From the NCBI GenBank assembly GCA_036507695.1, contig DATCIR010000070.1, positions 1 through 34,266 on the forward strand: a stretch of DNA of 34,266 nucleotides, written 5' to 3'. Position 1 is the stretch's first letter. Each line of letters begins with the position of its first letter. Origin of the DNA: JAKEGK01 sp036507695. Its GTDB lineage: Bacteria; Pseudomonadota; Gammaproteobacteria; SZUA-152. The translations under genes were made by a program, and so were the position numbers. The notes below the pieces were generated by a model. The model saw nothing but the letters and a program-made list of their open reading frames with translations, had not been told where the DNA came from and did no database searches. Below, piece by piece: positions 1 through 8,237 of this stretch.

Positions 1-216
1 GATCGTCAAAGCGCATGGCGGCGTTGCAACTCCTTGGAATGGAACGACCATTCCGCATTCCCTTCCATAGAGCGCAGCGCCTTGCCCTGCACTCTGAAAA
101 TCGCACACTCCACCGCGTCCAACTGCGGATTCTAGGTTAAACATTCAATTCAAACGTTAACAACGCGCAAAACGCGGCATGCACAGCCGGCGGAAGCTAT
201 CTGACGGAAATACCGG
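1..216. other. Left-edge intergenic region, possible dispersed repeat
   Basis: No complete gene is visible. A 7-bp perfect inverted repeat, GGAATGG (36-42) and CCATTCC (48-54), lies in the first 130 bases. The minus strand of this part is open for about 38 codons and could read as a short peptide ending near position 8, but it has no good start or ribosome site. The arrangement (a short pseudo-coding stretch with an internal hairpin) resembles short dispersed intergenic repeats that I recall from other gammaproteobacterial genomes. That is memory, not a comparison. The lepB gene ends just to the right. Confidence 0.3.
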
Positions 217-918
217 TTATAGCAGAGGCGTTAATACACGCGCTGCACGGGGCAGGTAATAACGATCATAATCCAGGGAGAATAGTACGCGCTTAGCCTG
301 GCCGGTAATTTCGCCGCGCGGCACAAAACCATAGACCCGGGAATCCGCGCTGTTGTCGCGGTTATCGCCCATCATCAGGTAGTGATCGTTTGGCACGGCA
401 ACCGGACCAAAGTTTTGCAGGGGTGAGTGGTACCGGCGCAGCAGTTGAATAGGATGCGAATAATCCAGCATGGATTCGGTCACCGTAATTGGCGAGGATC
501 CTGATAACACTTCATTGTCATTGTTATCCGGCGTTCCCTGCTCCAGCGTCCGGTAAACAGCAGGCTCACCATTAATCATCAGCTGGTTGTTACGCATGAC
601 GACAACATCACCCGGCACGGCAACGACACGCTTAACCAGGCGTTTACCGGCTTTTCCGGATTCAAATACCACGATATCGCCGCGCCCGGGATTATCCAAT
701 TGCAACAGGCTAATGGTGGTAAAAGGCAGGTTGATATCATAGGCCAGCTTGTCGACCAGGATCCGGTCGCCTTCAATGATCGTGGGATTCATGGAGCCCG
801 TGGGCACCACGTTCCAGTCGGCGATTGCGCCGCGAAACACTACCATCAAAAATACAAACGCGATTAAACCGCGATTGTTCCGTAACATCTTACCAAGCTT
901 ACCCGTTATCTGTGGCAT
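217..918 (-). CDS. lepB: Signal peptidase I
   Basis: A 233-residue type I signal peptidase, the membrane serine protease that removes signal peptides from exported preproteins on the periplasmic side. One N-terminal membrane helix is visible (about residues 17-34). It is followed by the catalytic serine motif PTGSMNPT (Ser42), the general-base lysine motif KRVVAVPGD (Lys96) and the conserved box GDNRDNSADSR near residues 184-194. It is shorter than the two-helix E. coli LepB (324 residues), as are many single-helix family members. The ATG is preceded by AGGAA at good distance. The gene is the last of a run of minus-strand genes after dtd. It is not next to lepA, its usual partner in enterobacteria. 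Identification is firm. Confidence 0.95.
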   Translation of the reverse strand: MPQITGKLGKMLRNNRGLIAFVFLMVVFRGAIADWNVVPTGSMNPTIIEGDRILVDKLAYDINLPFTTISLLQLDNPGRGDIVVFESGKAGKRLVKRVVAVPGDVVVMRNNQLMINGEPAVYRTLEQGTPDNNDNEVLSGSSPITVTESMLDYSHPIQLLRRYHSPLQNFGPVAVPNDHYLMMGDNRDNSADSRVYGFVPRGEITGQAKRVLFSLDYDRYYLPRAARVLTPLL

Positions 919-1053
919 AGAATTGATTCCTGATGGCTATGATTCTTATTGCTGTGTGATAGCAGTCCACTCCAAAAGTTCCGGAGCCTGGTTGATACGG
1001 CCGTTTTTTCCATTTTGCAATAAATGCGTTCCAGGGATTTTAACAAGGTGTTT

Positions 1054-1491
1054 TCAGGTAGTTAACAAAAAAGTCACCGGTCCGTCGTTGGTGAGGGATA
1101 CCTGCATATCGGCGCCGAATTGCCCGGTGGCAATTTTGCCGTGCCGCTCGCTGGCGATGCTTACTAGTTCATTAAATAATTGCCGGCCTGCATCCGGCGC
1201 GGCCGCGGAAGAAAAGCTGGGGCGCATGCCTTTTGTGGTGTCCGCCGCCAGCGTGAACTGAGGCACCAACAACAAGCCGCCCTTGATATCCCGTAAGCTG
1301 AGGTTCATCTTGCCGCCGGCGTCCGCGAACACGCGGTAACCCAGCAAACGCTCCACCATGCGTTCGGCACTCTGCACAGTATCGTGCTGTTGCACGCCGA
1401 CGAGCACCAGCAGTCCCTGTTGAATTTCCCCGACGGTCCGGTCAGCGACCTCGACCTTGGCCCGGGTAACTCGCTGCAGCAAGGCAATCAC
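1054..1491 (-). CDS. dtd: D-aminoacyl-tRNA deacylase
   Basis: A 145-residue DTD-family proofreading enzyme that hydrolyses D-aminoacyl-tRNA (and glycyl-tRNA-Ala) in the cytoplasm. The whole length matches the family: N-terminal MIALLQRVTRAKVEV, the central LLLVPQFTLAADT and the C-terminal Gly-cisPro motif in NDGPVTFLL. The first residue of the usual SQFTL signature is Pro rather than Ser here (PQFTL); the Gln-Phe-Thr-Leu part is intact. The gene starts 29 bp after the pip stop codon on the same strand, so the two are probably co-transcribed. Confidence 0.95.
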   Translation of the reverse strand: MIALLQRVTRAKVEVADRTVGEIQQGLLVLVGVQQHDTVQSAERMVERLLGYRVFADAGGKMNLSLRDIKGGLLLVPQFTLAADTTKGMRPSFSSAAAPDAGRQLFNELVSIASERHGKIATGQFGADMQVSLTNDGPVTFLLTT

Positions 1492-1520
1492 GTTAAGCCA
1501 TCAGCGACGCGGCTACAATT

Positions 1521-2483
1521 TTACGCATCGGGTTTGAATTTGTCGGCGAACTGCCGGGTGGCGCGCACCAGTGCGTCAATAATGCCGGACTCGGTGGCCG
1601 AATGCCCGGCGTCAGGAATGATATGCAGCTCCGCGGCCGGCCAGGCTTTAGAGAGTTCCCAGGCGCTTTCCATGGGGCAAACAATATCGTACCGCCCCTG
1701 CACGATAACGCCCGGTATATCCGCCAGCTTGGGCGCGTTGTTCAATATCTGGTTGGGCTCCAGAAAGCTGTTGTTCATGAAATAATGGCATTCGATGCGG
1801 GACAAGCTCACGGCGGTAAAGGGTTCGGTGAATGTCGACACAACGGAATTACTGGGTTGCAGGGTTGATGTCAGTCCTTCCCATCTGGACCAGGCCTTGG
1901 CGGCCGCCATGCGGGCGAGCTCGTTTTCCCCTGTTAAACGTTTATAGTAAGCGGCTACCATGTTGCCGCGCTCTTCCTCCGGAATAAGCGTCACAAACTC
2001 CCGCCAGTGATCGGGAAAAATCCGGGATGCGCCGCCTTCCTGGTAAAACCAGTCAATCTCCCGGGGGCGGCATAAAAATATTCCCCTTAATATCAGGCCC
2101 ATGACGTTTTGCGGATGGGTTTGGGCATAAACCAGGCTCAGGGTTGAACCCCAGGAACCGCCAAACAATATCCAGCGTTTGATCCCCAAAAATTCCCGGA
2201 TACGCTCTATGTCCCGCACCAGCGCCTGAGTGTTGTTGGCTTTCAGTTCCGCATGGGGAACGGAGCGCCCGCAGCCACGCTGATCAAACAACACGATGCG
2301 GTAAACCTGGGGATCGAAAAAAGTGCGATGGTAAGGCAAGCATCCCGCGCCGGGACCGCCGTGTACAAACAGTACCGGGATACCGTCGGGCTCACCCGCT
2401 TCTTCCACATGCAGAACATGGGGGGAATCTACTTCAAGTTGATGCGTTGCGTACGGTTTAATTCGGGGATATAAACCCTGCAC
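1521..2483 (-). CDS. pip: Proline iminopeptidase (alpha/beta hydrolase)
   Basis: A 320-residue S33-family serine peptidase that releases N-terminal proline from peptides in the cytoplasm. Visible signatures are the oxyanion-hole motif HGGPGAGC (residues 41-48), the conserved DQRGCGRS (67-74), the nucleophile elbow GGSWGS with Ser110, and the catalytic-His context PDAGHSA near residue 294. The length is normal. The start is a GTG codon preceded by AAAGG, and the N-terminus (GLYPRIKPYATH) aligns with the family at exactly this point. It lies directly upstream of dtd. Confidence 0.93.
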   Translation of the reverse strand: MQGLYPRIKPYATHQLEVDSPHVLHVEEAGEPDGIPVLFVHGGPGAGCLPYHRTFFDPQVYRIVLFDQRGCGRSVPHAELKANNTQALVRDIERIREFLGIKRWILFGGSWGSTLSLVYAQTHPQNVMGLILRGIFLCRPREIDWFYQEGGASRIFPDHWREFVTLIPEEERGNMVAAYYKRLTGENELARMAAAKAWSRWEGLTSTLQPSNSVVSTFTEPFTAVSLSRIECHYFMNNSFLEPNQILNNAPKLADIPGVIVQGRYDIVCPMESAWELSKAWPAAELHIIPDAGHSATESGIIDALVRATRQFADKFKPDA

Positions 2484-2662
2484 GGTGCTACCTTTTGGTT
2501 GACGGTTAACGGTTGATTATTGGTTTTGACCGGTGGCGTTTTCCTGCGCCTTTTAATTAATCAATCATAAAAGGCTCTATGCAAGATTCGGTGCAGCCTG
2601 TCTTGCTATGGCTTACACAGCTTGGCCCGTTTATAGCTTTATAGCGTAGCTATAACTATAGC
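2484..2662. repeat. Intergenic inverted repeats between membrane-protein gene and pip
   Basis: Two perfect inverted repeats lie here. GCCTTTTA (2548-2555) pairs with TAAAAGGC (2568-2575), and TTATAGC (2631-2637) pairs with GCTATAA (2649-2655), the latter just past the stop of the membrane-protein gene. Neither is followed by a clean T-run on the minus strand, so termination is only a possibility. The second hairpin includes two copies of TTTATAGC. Confidence 0.4.
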
Positions 2663-3220
2663 CTAGTCTTTGACAATTTCGGCGCGCATTCCCATCGCCG
2701 CGGCCACGCCAATCAGCAATAATCCCAGCAGCACCAGCCCGGCCCCGATCCCGCTGTTCAATACCGCGATTGCCCATCCCAGTTGAAACACGACGGCCAG
2801 GTACATGGCGCCGGAATGCAGCAAGGCGCCGGCAATAAATACCCAACTGATGATTTGTTTAAACAGTACCGATACCGCGATAAACGCTAACGCAATGCCG
2901 GCCGCGATATTCAGCAAGGCTTCGAGGTTGCCATGCGCATGCGGAGTCTTGATGAGGTCGACGGGTTGCCGGGCATTGACAAGATTATTCAGGGCCAGGA
3001 TTCCATCCGTATTGGCCTTGGCAATTTGTTCCGGCGGCAAAGGCTCGAGTTCTTCTTCAAAATTATCCTGTTTTAACTGCTGCAGGCGCCCGAGTTTTTC
3101 CTGCTTTTCCGCTCCCGCTGCATTGACCCCTGGCATGTACTCGATAATCATCAAGGGCCCCAACCCGGCCGAAAGCACCAAAAACAGAAAGCCGAACACG
3201 ACATTTTTCTTCCCGACCAT
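2663..3220 (-). CDS. Small four-helix membrane protein, function unknown
   Basis: A 185-residue protein I do not recognise. It has one hydrophobic helix at residues 8-28, then a hydrophilic, probably periplasmic stretch rich in Glu/Gln/Lys (about 35-95). Three more helices follow at about 101-119, 124-146 and 155-177, the last two being Gly/Ala/Leu-rich. A very strong ribosome site (AGGAGGGGG, seven bases before the ATG) supports the start. It lies about 200 bp downstream of typA and on the same strand, but the gap includes a 7-bp hairpin (GTCAATG, 3291-3297, and CATTGAC, 3301-3307), so co-transcription is uncertain. No cofactor ligands or catalytic motif are evident. Confidence 0.75.
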   Translation of the reverse strand: MVGKKNVVFGFLFLVLSAGLGPLMIIEYMPGVNAAGAEKQEKLGRLQQLKQDNFEEELEPLPPEQIAKANTDGILALNNLVNARQPVDLIKTPHAHGNLEALLNIAAGIALAFIAVSVLFKQIISWVFIAGALLHSGAMYLAVVFQLGWAIAVLNSGIGAGLVLLGLLLIGVAAAMGMRAEIVKD

Positions 3221-3421
3221 AGTAAATCCCCCTCCTTCAGATTTAGCGTATAAACTCCATCACTGGGTGGATTCCGCTTGGCTTAAAGTTGTCAATGTGT
3301 CATTGACGGAGTCACCCCGTGCACGAAACCAGATCAGGATTGTAGTTGTAACACGAACCCGCCGTGCATGGGAATCGGCTGATGGATATTCATTCAACTC
3401 TGCATGCAGCGGGTCAGCCGA

Positions 3422-5242
3422 TTAACCTGCCGCCACACGCGAGGCGCGTTTGCGGTCATTCTCGGTTAACAATTTTTTCCGCAAGCGAATCGAGTGCGGC
3501 GTCACTTCCACCAGTTCATCGTCATCGATGAATTCCAGGGCTTGCTCGAGTGACATGCGGATCGGCGGCGTGAGAACAATATTTTCATCACAACCCGCCG
3601 CGCGAATATTGGTTAATTGCTTGCCCTTGAGGGGGTTCACCACCAGGTCATTGTCGCGGGAATGAATGCCGATAATCATGCCTTCATACACTTCTTCGCC
3701 ATGACCGATAAACAAACGGCCCCGCTCCTGTAGATTGAAAAGCGCGTAACCCAGCGCCTTGCCCTTGCCGTTGGCAATCAGCACACCGTTGTTGCGCTGG
3801 CCAATTTGCCCTTTCTTAACCGGTGCATAGCGGTCAAATACGCTGTATAACAGGCCGGTTCCCTGCGTGGAAGTGAGAAATTCCGTGCGAAAGCCAATCA
3901 AGCCGCGCGCCGGCATGACATAATCCAGGCGTACCCGCCCTTTGCCATCGGGAATCATGTTTTTCAATTCACCGCCGCGCGTACCGAGTTTTTCCATGAC
4001 CGTGCCCTGATGAATTTCCTCGACATCGACGGTGACTTGTTCGAAAGGCTCATGGAGCTCGCCAGCGACTTCTTTCTGAATCACTTCCGGACGCGACACG
4101 CCCAGCTCGTAACCTTCCCGGCGCATATTTTCAATGAGAATGGACAAATGCAATTCCCCGCGGCCGGACACCTTAAACTTGTCGGGATCACCGGTGTCTT
4201 GCACGCGCAACGCGACATTATGCATCAGCTCCCGTTGCAGGCGTTCACGGATTTGCCGGCTGGTGAGGTATTTGCCGTCCAGCCCGGCAAAGGGCGAGTT
4301 GTTGACCTGAAAAGTCATGCTGACCGTGGGTTCATCGACCAGTAGCGGCGGCAGTGCTTCGACCCGATTCGGATCGCACAAGGTGTCGGATATATTCAGT
4401 TTTTCCAATCCGGTGAACGCGATGATATCCCCCGCCCGCGCTTCGGGCACTTCCACCCGTTCCAGCCCGAGAAAGCCCAACACCTGCAACACCCGGCCGT
4501 TGCGGGTCTTGCCTTCTTTATCGATGACCGTCACGGGCGTGTTGGTTTTCACCTTGCCGCGGGTAATACGGCCGATGCCGATTACGCCCACGTAGCTGTT
4601 GTAGTCCAGGGAACTGACCTGCAATTGCAATGGGCCTTCGATATCCACCGGTGGCGGCGGAACATTTTTGACAATCGCCTCAAACAGGGGGGTCATATCG
4701 CCTTCACGAACCTCCGCGTTAGCGCCGGCGTAACCGAGCAAGGCCGAGGCATAAACCACCGGAAAATCCAGTTGTTCATTGGTCGCGCCCAGCCGGTCGA
4801 ACAATTCAAACGTCTGGTCGACCACCCAGTGGGCGCGGGCGCCCGGCCGGTCGATTTTGTTAATCACCACGATCGGGCGCAGCCCTTGCGCCAGGGCTTT
4901 TTGCGTCACAAACCGGGTTTGCGGCATCGGGCCATCGACCGCATCCACCAACAACAGCACCGAATCCACCATCGTCAGAATGCGTTCCACTTCGCCGCCA
5001 AAATCAGCGTGGCCGGGGGTGTCCACAATATTGATCCGGTAGCCGTTCCAATTAAGAGCGGTGTTTTTAGCAAGAATCGTAATGCCCCGTTCTTTTTCCA
5101 AATCATTGGAATCCATTACCCGTTCCTGCACTTCCCCCCGGCTCACCAGGGTACCGGATTGCTGTAATAATTTGTCAACAAGGGTGGTTTTGCCATGGTC
5201 AACGTGGGCGATGATGGCGATATTGCGCAGTTTTTCTATCAC
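3422..5242 (-). CDS. typA: Ribosome-associated GTPase TypA/BipA
   Basis: A 606-residue translational GTPase of the EF-G/LepA superfamily that binds the ribosome and affects 50S assembly and stress adaptation. The G1 motif AHVDHGKTT lies at the N-terminus, G3 is DTPGHADF and G4 is NKID. The elongation-factor domains II, III and V and the TypA-specific C-terminal domain follow, with the typical ending of basic residues. The length matches the family. The start is GTG: the translation MIEKLRNIAIIAHVDHGK fits TypA N-termini exactly. A TATAAT sequence lies about 55 bp upstream. Confidence 0.97.
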   Translation of the reverse strand: MIEKLRNIAIIAHVDHGKTTLVDKLLQQSGTLVSRGEVQERVMDSNDLEKERGITILAKNTALNWNGYRINIVDTPGHADFGGEVERILTMVDSVLLLVDAVDGPMPQTRFVTQKALAQGLRPIVVINKIDRPGARAHWVVDQTFELFDRLGATNEQLDFPVVYASALLGYAGANAEVREGDMTPLFEAIVKNVPPPPVDIEGPLQLQVSSLDYNSYVGVIGIGRITRGKVKTNTPVTVIDKEGKTRNGRVLQVLGFLGLERVEVPEARAGDIIAFTGLEKLNISDTLCDPNRVEALPPLLVDEPTVSMTFQVNNSPFAGLDGKYLTSRQIRERLQRELMHNVALRVQDTGDPDKFKVSGRGELHLSILIENMRREGYELGVSRPEVIQKEVAGELHEPFEQVTVDVEEIHQGTVMEKLGTRGGELKNMIPDGKGRVRLDYVMPARGLIGFRTEFLTSTQGTGLLYSVFDRYAPVKKGQIGQRNNGVLIANGKGKALGYALFNLQERGRLFIGHGEEVYEGMIIGIHSRDNDLVVNPLKGKQLTNIRAAGCDENIVLTPPIRMSLEQALEFIDDDELVEVTPHSIRLRKKLLTENDRKRASRVAAG

Positions 5243-5296
5243 GGTATGGATCTCACTGGTGGTTACTATTTGGTCATTCCAAGTAAAAGAGTCGCG

Positions 5297-5302
5297 ATTA
5301 TA
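5297..5302 (-). promoter_or_regulatory. Candidate -10 element of the typA promoter
   Basis: On the minus strand the hexamer reads TATAAT, a perfect sigma-70 -10 box, about 55 bp before the typA GTG. No good -35 hexamer is seen at 16-18 bp, so the assignment rests mainly on the -10 box and its position. Confidence 0.4.
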
Positions 5303-5534
5303 TAGGAAACTCGCAGCTAATGCGGGGTTTTATGCAAGCTTTATGCGAAAAATGGTAGTGAACAGACATAAAAGCGACCGGCCCAGATATGACAGCCGGC
5401 GGGTTTTTAAGTTTTAGGGCTTCGCTGTGAAAACCTCAGGGGATTTTAACCACTAACACCATTAACAGCCAGCCGGTAAGCACTGGTTGGGTAAATTCAG
5501 TGCTGGACGGCGCGGCAAGGACGCAATGGCCAAT

Positions 5535-5579
5535 TTTTCGCGGGGCAGCTTTTCGCGGGCAAACTTTTCGCGGGCAAAA
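5535..5579. repeat. Three tandem 15-bp direct repeats
   Basis: Units at 5535-5549, 5550-5564 and 5565-5579 share TTTTCGCGGG followed by GC or C and A-rich ends. They abut the T-tract of the minus-strand terminator. Because the unit is a multiple of three, open frames across it give a repeated peptide, which should not be taken for a gene. Confidence 0.85.
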
Positions 5580-5611
5580 AAAAAGCGCCGGTAAATGACG
5601 GGAACCGGCGC
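5576..5611 (-). terminator. Strong intrinsic terminator, minus strand
   Basis: Perfect 8-bp arms GCGCCGGT (5585-5592) and ACCGGCGC (5604-5611) enclose an 11-base loop. On the minus strand the stem is followed directly by nine T residues (5584-5576). The nearest minus-strand gene upstream is glrR, which stops about 590 bp away. This terminator therefore ends either a long glr 3' untranslated region or an independent transcript. Confidence 0.8.
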
Positions 5612-6201
5612 ATATTCTCCTATCCATAATAAAGAAGCAAAGTGTTGCCACAATCGCATTTAAACAACCCTACATACCAACTGATTGCATAGGCCAAGGC
5701 TCGCATCAACCGTTCAATCCAGCATGATTAAAACCGTGGGGTCACTGGTTGTGGTTTAGAATCATGCTGCTTACTTAGCGCCGGCTAGGCCGGGAAATCA
5801 GAAATACTCATCAACGGAGTCCCACTCGTTCGAGTAGCTTGATCAGTATTTCTCAAGCAAGCTGCCTTGGCGAAAGCGCTCATTTGCTGTGTTTGGCTGC
5901 AAATGCATGCAAAGGCAATATGACTAAAGCAATCAGTGTGCCAACTTTTATTATCTTTTAAAAACAGTGAGTTAGAGCAGGATAGCCGGATGCAGGCGAA
6001 TTTAATCGAAGGATTATGTCGCAGCGTCACGACACAATCTGCTGAAATAATCTAACTGCCTGTTTTTATAATTATTTTCAATGTCGCCGAGGTGCGACAT
6101 TACCCGGCTTGGTTCAGGTTTTTGGTTACAGCGTCAGGCCGCCACCTGGCCTGACATTAACTGATTGATAAAACGAGATTACTCCTGATGACGCCAGGCA
6201 G

Positions 6202-7551
6202 TCAGGTGGCTTTTTTAAATAAATTGGGATCAATGTTGTGACGATTCAGCAAACGGTAGAATTCGGTCCGGTTACGTTTGGCCAGTTTGGCCGCCTGGCT
6301 CACTTTGCCGGAGGTTATTTGCAGCAAATGGCACAGGTAATCACGTTCAAAGCGCAACTTGGCTTCGGAATAGGTGAGGATATTCGGCGAGGGGCTTTTT
6401 AGGGCCTTTCTGACCAGTGCCGCGGGTATCACCGGCGTCGTGGATAAGGCCACCACCTGCTCCACGACATTCAGCAGTTGCCGTACGTTGCCGGGCCAGG
6501 GCGCGGATACCAGCATTTCCAAGGCTTCCGGCGAAAACGCGGTGATTTTTTTATGGGACTTTTCACTAACGCTGGTCAGGAAATGCTGTGTCAACAGGGG
6601 AATATCTTCCCGGCGTTCGCTCAAGGATGGAATCTCAATGGACACCACGTTCAGGCGATAATAAAGGTCTTCGCGGAACTCGCCTTTTTCCATGGCTTCG
6701 TCCAGATTCTTGTGGGTGGCGGAAATCACCCGCACATCCACCGCCACGCTCTCGGTACTACCCACGGGCCTGACCATGTTTTCCTGCAGCACGCGCAACA
6801 ACTTGGCTTGCAGCGCCAGCGGCATATCGCCGATTTCATCGAGGAACAGGGTGCCGCCGGCGGCCGCCAGGAACAGGCCTTCGTGGTCCCTGATCGCGCC
6901 GGTAAAGGAACCCTTGCGGTGACCAAATAATTCGGATTCCAGCAAGGCTTCGGGGATCGCGCTGCAGTTGATGGCGACAAAGGGTTTATTATATCGCGGA
7001 CTGGCCTTATGGATGGCGGTGGCGAACAACTCCTTGCCGCTGCCGCTGGCGCCGTTAAGAAACACGCTGACATCACCCTGGGCAATCAATTTGGCCTGGG
7101 AGAGTATATCCTCCATCGCCGGGCTGCGGGTGATAATGGCGCGGCGCCAGCTTTCATCACTTGCGGCGCCATCCTGTTTTTTACCCGATAACGCCAACGC
7201 GTGGTTGATGTGCTCCACCAGCGCTTTACCGTCAAAGGGTTTGGACAAAAAGCTGAATACACCCCGCTTAGTCGCATCCACGGCTTCCGGTATGGTGCCA
7301 TGCGCGGTAAGAATGATGACCGGCAGGGCGGGATTGGATTCGTGAATCGCGTCGGATAACGCCAGCCCATCCATGCCATCCATGCGCAGGTCGGTGACAA
7401 CAATATCGGGACGGGCCACCGCCATGGAAGCCAGGGCTTTTTCCGCGCTTTCCACCGCGGTAACATCGAAACGCATTGCTTCCAGACGAATTGAAATCAA
7501 TTGCAGTATTCCCGGATCATCATCGACGACCAGGACTTTAGGATTTGCCAT
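6202..7551 (-). CDS. glrR: Sigma-54-dependent response regulator GlrR-like
   Basis: A 449-residue NtrC-family activator. A receiver domain (about 5-118) has the acidic pocket DDD at 10-12, phospho-acceptor Asp54 and Lys104. The AAA+ domain carries Walker A GASGSGKE (167-174), the sigma-54-contact loop GSFTGA (214-219) and Walker B LFLDEIGDM (from 235). A Fis-type helix-turn-helix closes the protein (about 405-445). The usual loop is GAFTGA; the second residue is Ser here. Gene order kinase, lipoprotein, regulator is that of enterobacterial glrK-qseG-glrR, where GlrR activates glmY; the target here is not known. The start gives a normal receiver N-terminus, MANPKVLVVDDD. Confidence 0.9.
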   Translation of the reverse strand: MANPKVLVVDDDPGILQLISIRLEAMRFDVTAVESAEKALASMAVARPDIVVTDLRMDGMDGLALSDAIHESNPALPVIILTAHGTIPEAVDATKRGVFSFLSKPFDGKALVEHINHALALSGKKQDGAASDESWRRAIITRSPAMEDILSQAKLIAQGDVSVFLNGASGSGKELFATAIHKASPRYNKPFVAINCSAIPEALLESELFGHRKGSFTGAIRDHEGLFLAAAGGTLFLDEIGDMPLALQAKLLRVLQENMVRPVGSTESVAVDVRVISATHKNLDEAMEKGEFREDLYYRLNVVSIEIPSLSERREDIPLLTQHFLTSVSEKSHKKITAFSPEALEMLVSAPWPGNVRQLLNVVEQVVALSTTPVIPAALVRKALKSPSPNILTYSEAKLRFERDYLCHLLQITSGKVSQAAKLAKRNRTEFYRLLNRHNIDPNLFKKAT

Positions 7552-7601
7552 ATTCTACAACCTTCAGAAACCTCAATCTTTACCACCTTCGCGGCCGCGC
7601 A

Positions 7602-8237
7602 TTACTGGCCGCGCCGTTGAATCATACCCTCTTCAATGGACTTTAGGGCTTCAAGTTTTTTCTCGATCTGCTTGCGCTCGGTAATTTCCTGCTGCAATTG
7701 CTGTTCCAGTTGATGATAGCGCTGCTGCTCCGCAACCTGCGAATCGATAACCGCCAACATGAATATCGCATACTCCTTAAACGCCGGCACCGAGGTATCA
7801 CTACTGTTCTTGATATCGGTAAACATCTGTTTAGCCTGGTTAAGGTCGTAAAAATTCGTACCCGGTTTCATCAACAACAAGGCGCGTTTCAGGCCGCTGC
7901 GGTCATTGGGACGAAGGAAATACGCGTCATTCATCCGCTTGTATTCATCCGCCAGTTGTTCCGCGGATAATCCGCTAATAAAACGGAAATACCGCAACAT
8001 CGACAGCAGTGAATCATCGGCGGAAACCAGCGGCGCATCGATCGACGCGGCGGGATTGACATTGGCCGCGGCTGCCGCCTGGCCCGGTGTTTGCCCGCTG
8101 GTTCCCGCGGAACCCGCTGCATTGGTACCGGTTGCAACGCAACCGTCCAACAGCAAAGCGCTCAGTAGCACAACGCCCAGCATGCAGCGCACGACCGGGA
8201 TATTGACCCTGTTAAAATACTCGTAGCCGGTCTTCAT
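7602..8237 (-). CDS. QseG-like outer-membrane lipoprotein
   Basis: A lipoprotein of about 211 residues between glrK and glrR. An N-terminal hydrophobic segment ends in the lipobox LLLDGC. A low-complexity Gly/Ala/Thr/Pro linker, a helical middle domain and a C-terminal coiled coil rich in Gln/Glu/Lys (final 45 residues) follow. Position and architecture match QseG, the outer-membrane lipoprotein that stimulates the GlrK kinase in enterobacteria; sequence identity cannot be judged by eye. The ATG at 8237 is chosen because GGAGG lies upstream of it. An in-frame ATG at 8261 lacks a ribosome site, and a TTG at 8243 has better spacing. The start overlaps the end of glrK, suggesting translational coupling. 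Confidence 0.8.
   Translation of the reverse strand: MKTGYEYFNRVNIPVVRCMLGVVLLSALLLDGCVATGTNAAGSAGTSGQTPGQAAAAANVNPAASIDAPLVSADDSLLSMLRYFRFISGLSAEQLADEYKRMNDAYFLRPNDRSGLKRALLLMKPGTNFYDLNQAKQMFTDIKNSSDTSVPAFKEYAIFMLAVIDSQVAEQQRYHQLEQQLQQEITERKQIEKKLEALKSIEEGMIQRRGQ

Larger units (their letters stand above)
5243..6201. other. Gene-free region with a cluster of hairpins
   Basis: No convincing protein gene lies in these 959 bases; the open frames have unlikely composition and no ribosome sites. Instead there are strong inverted repeats. CAGCATGATT (5720-5729) pairs with AATCATGCTG (5760-5769), with an inner AAACC/GGTTT extension. A 14-bp arm (5801-5814) pairs with 5839-5852 with one mismatch and encloses ACTCG/CGAGT (5824-5835). 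AATGTCGC (6080-6087) pairs with GCGACATT (6094-6101). GTCAGGCC (6133-6140) pairs with GGCCTGAC (6148-6155), about 50 bp past the glrR stop. The block ends leftward in a strong minus-strand terminator with no gene immediately before it. It could be a long 3' untranslated region of the glr operon or hold a structured RNA. Confidence 0.5.

Noticed and set aside
4010..5167. Long open frames on the plus strand opposite typA.
   Set aside because: They are antisense shadows of a strongly conserved gene, with no ribosome sites.
5378..5408. Hairpin CCGGC/GCCGG followed by CGGG and five T residues on the plus strand.
   Set aside because: The stem has only five base pairs and no plus-strand gene lies before it.
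5436..5659. Open frames on the minus strand with repeated FAREK- or LPAKS-like peptides, including one with AGGAG before an ATG.
   Set aside because: They are produced by the 15-bp tandem repeats and the terminator; composition is not protein-like and the frames cross the T-tract.
5785..6030. 81-codon minus-strand open frame between glrR and typA.
   Set aside because: No ribosome site, odd Cys/Ser-rich composition, and it is built across strong inverted repeats.
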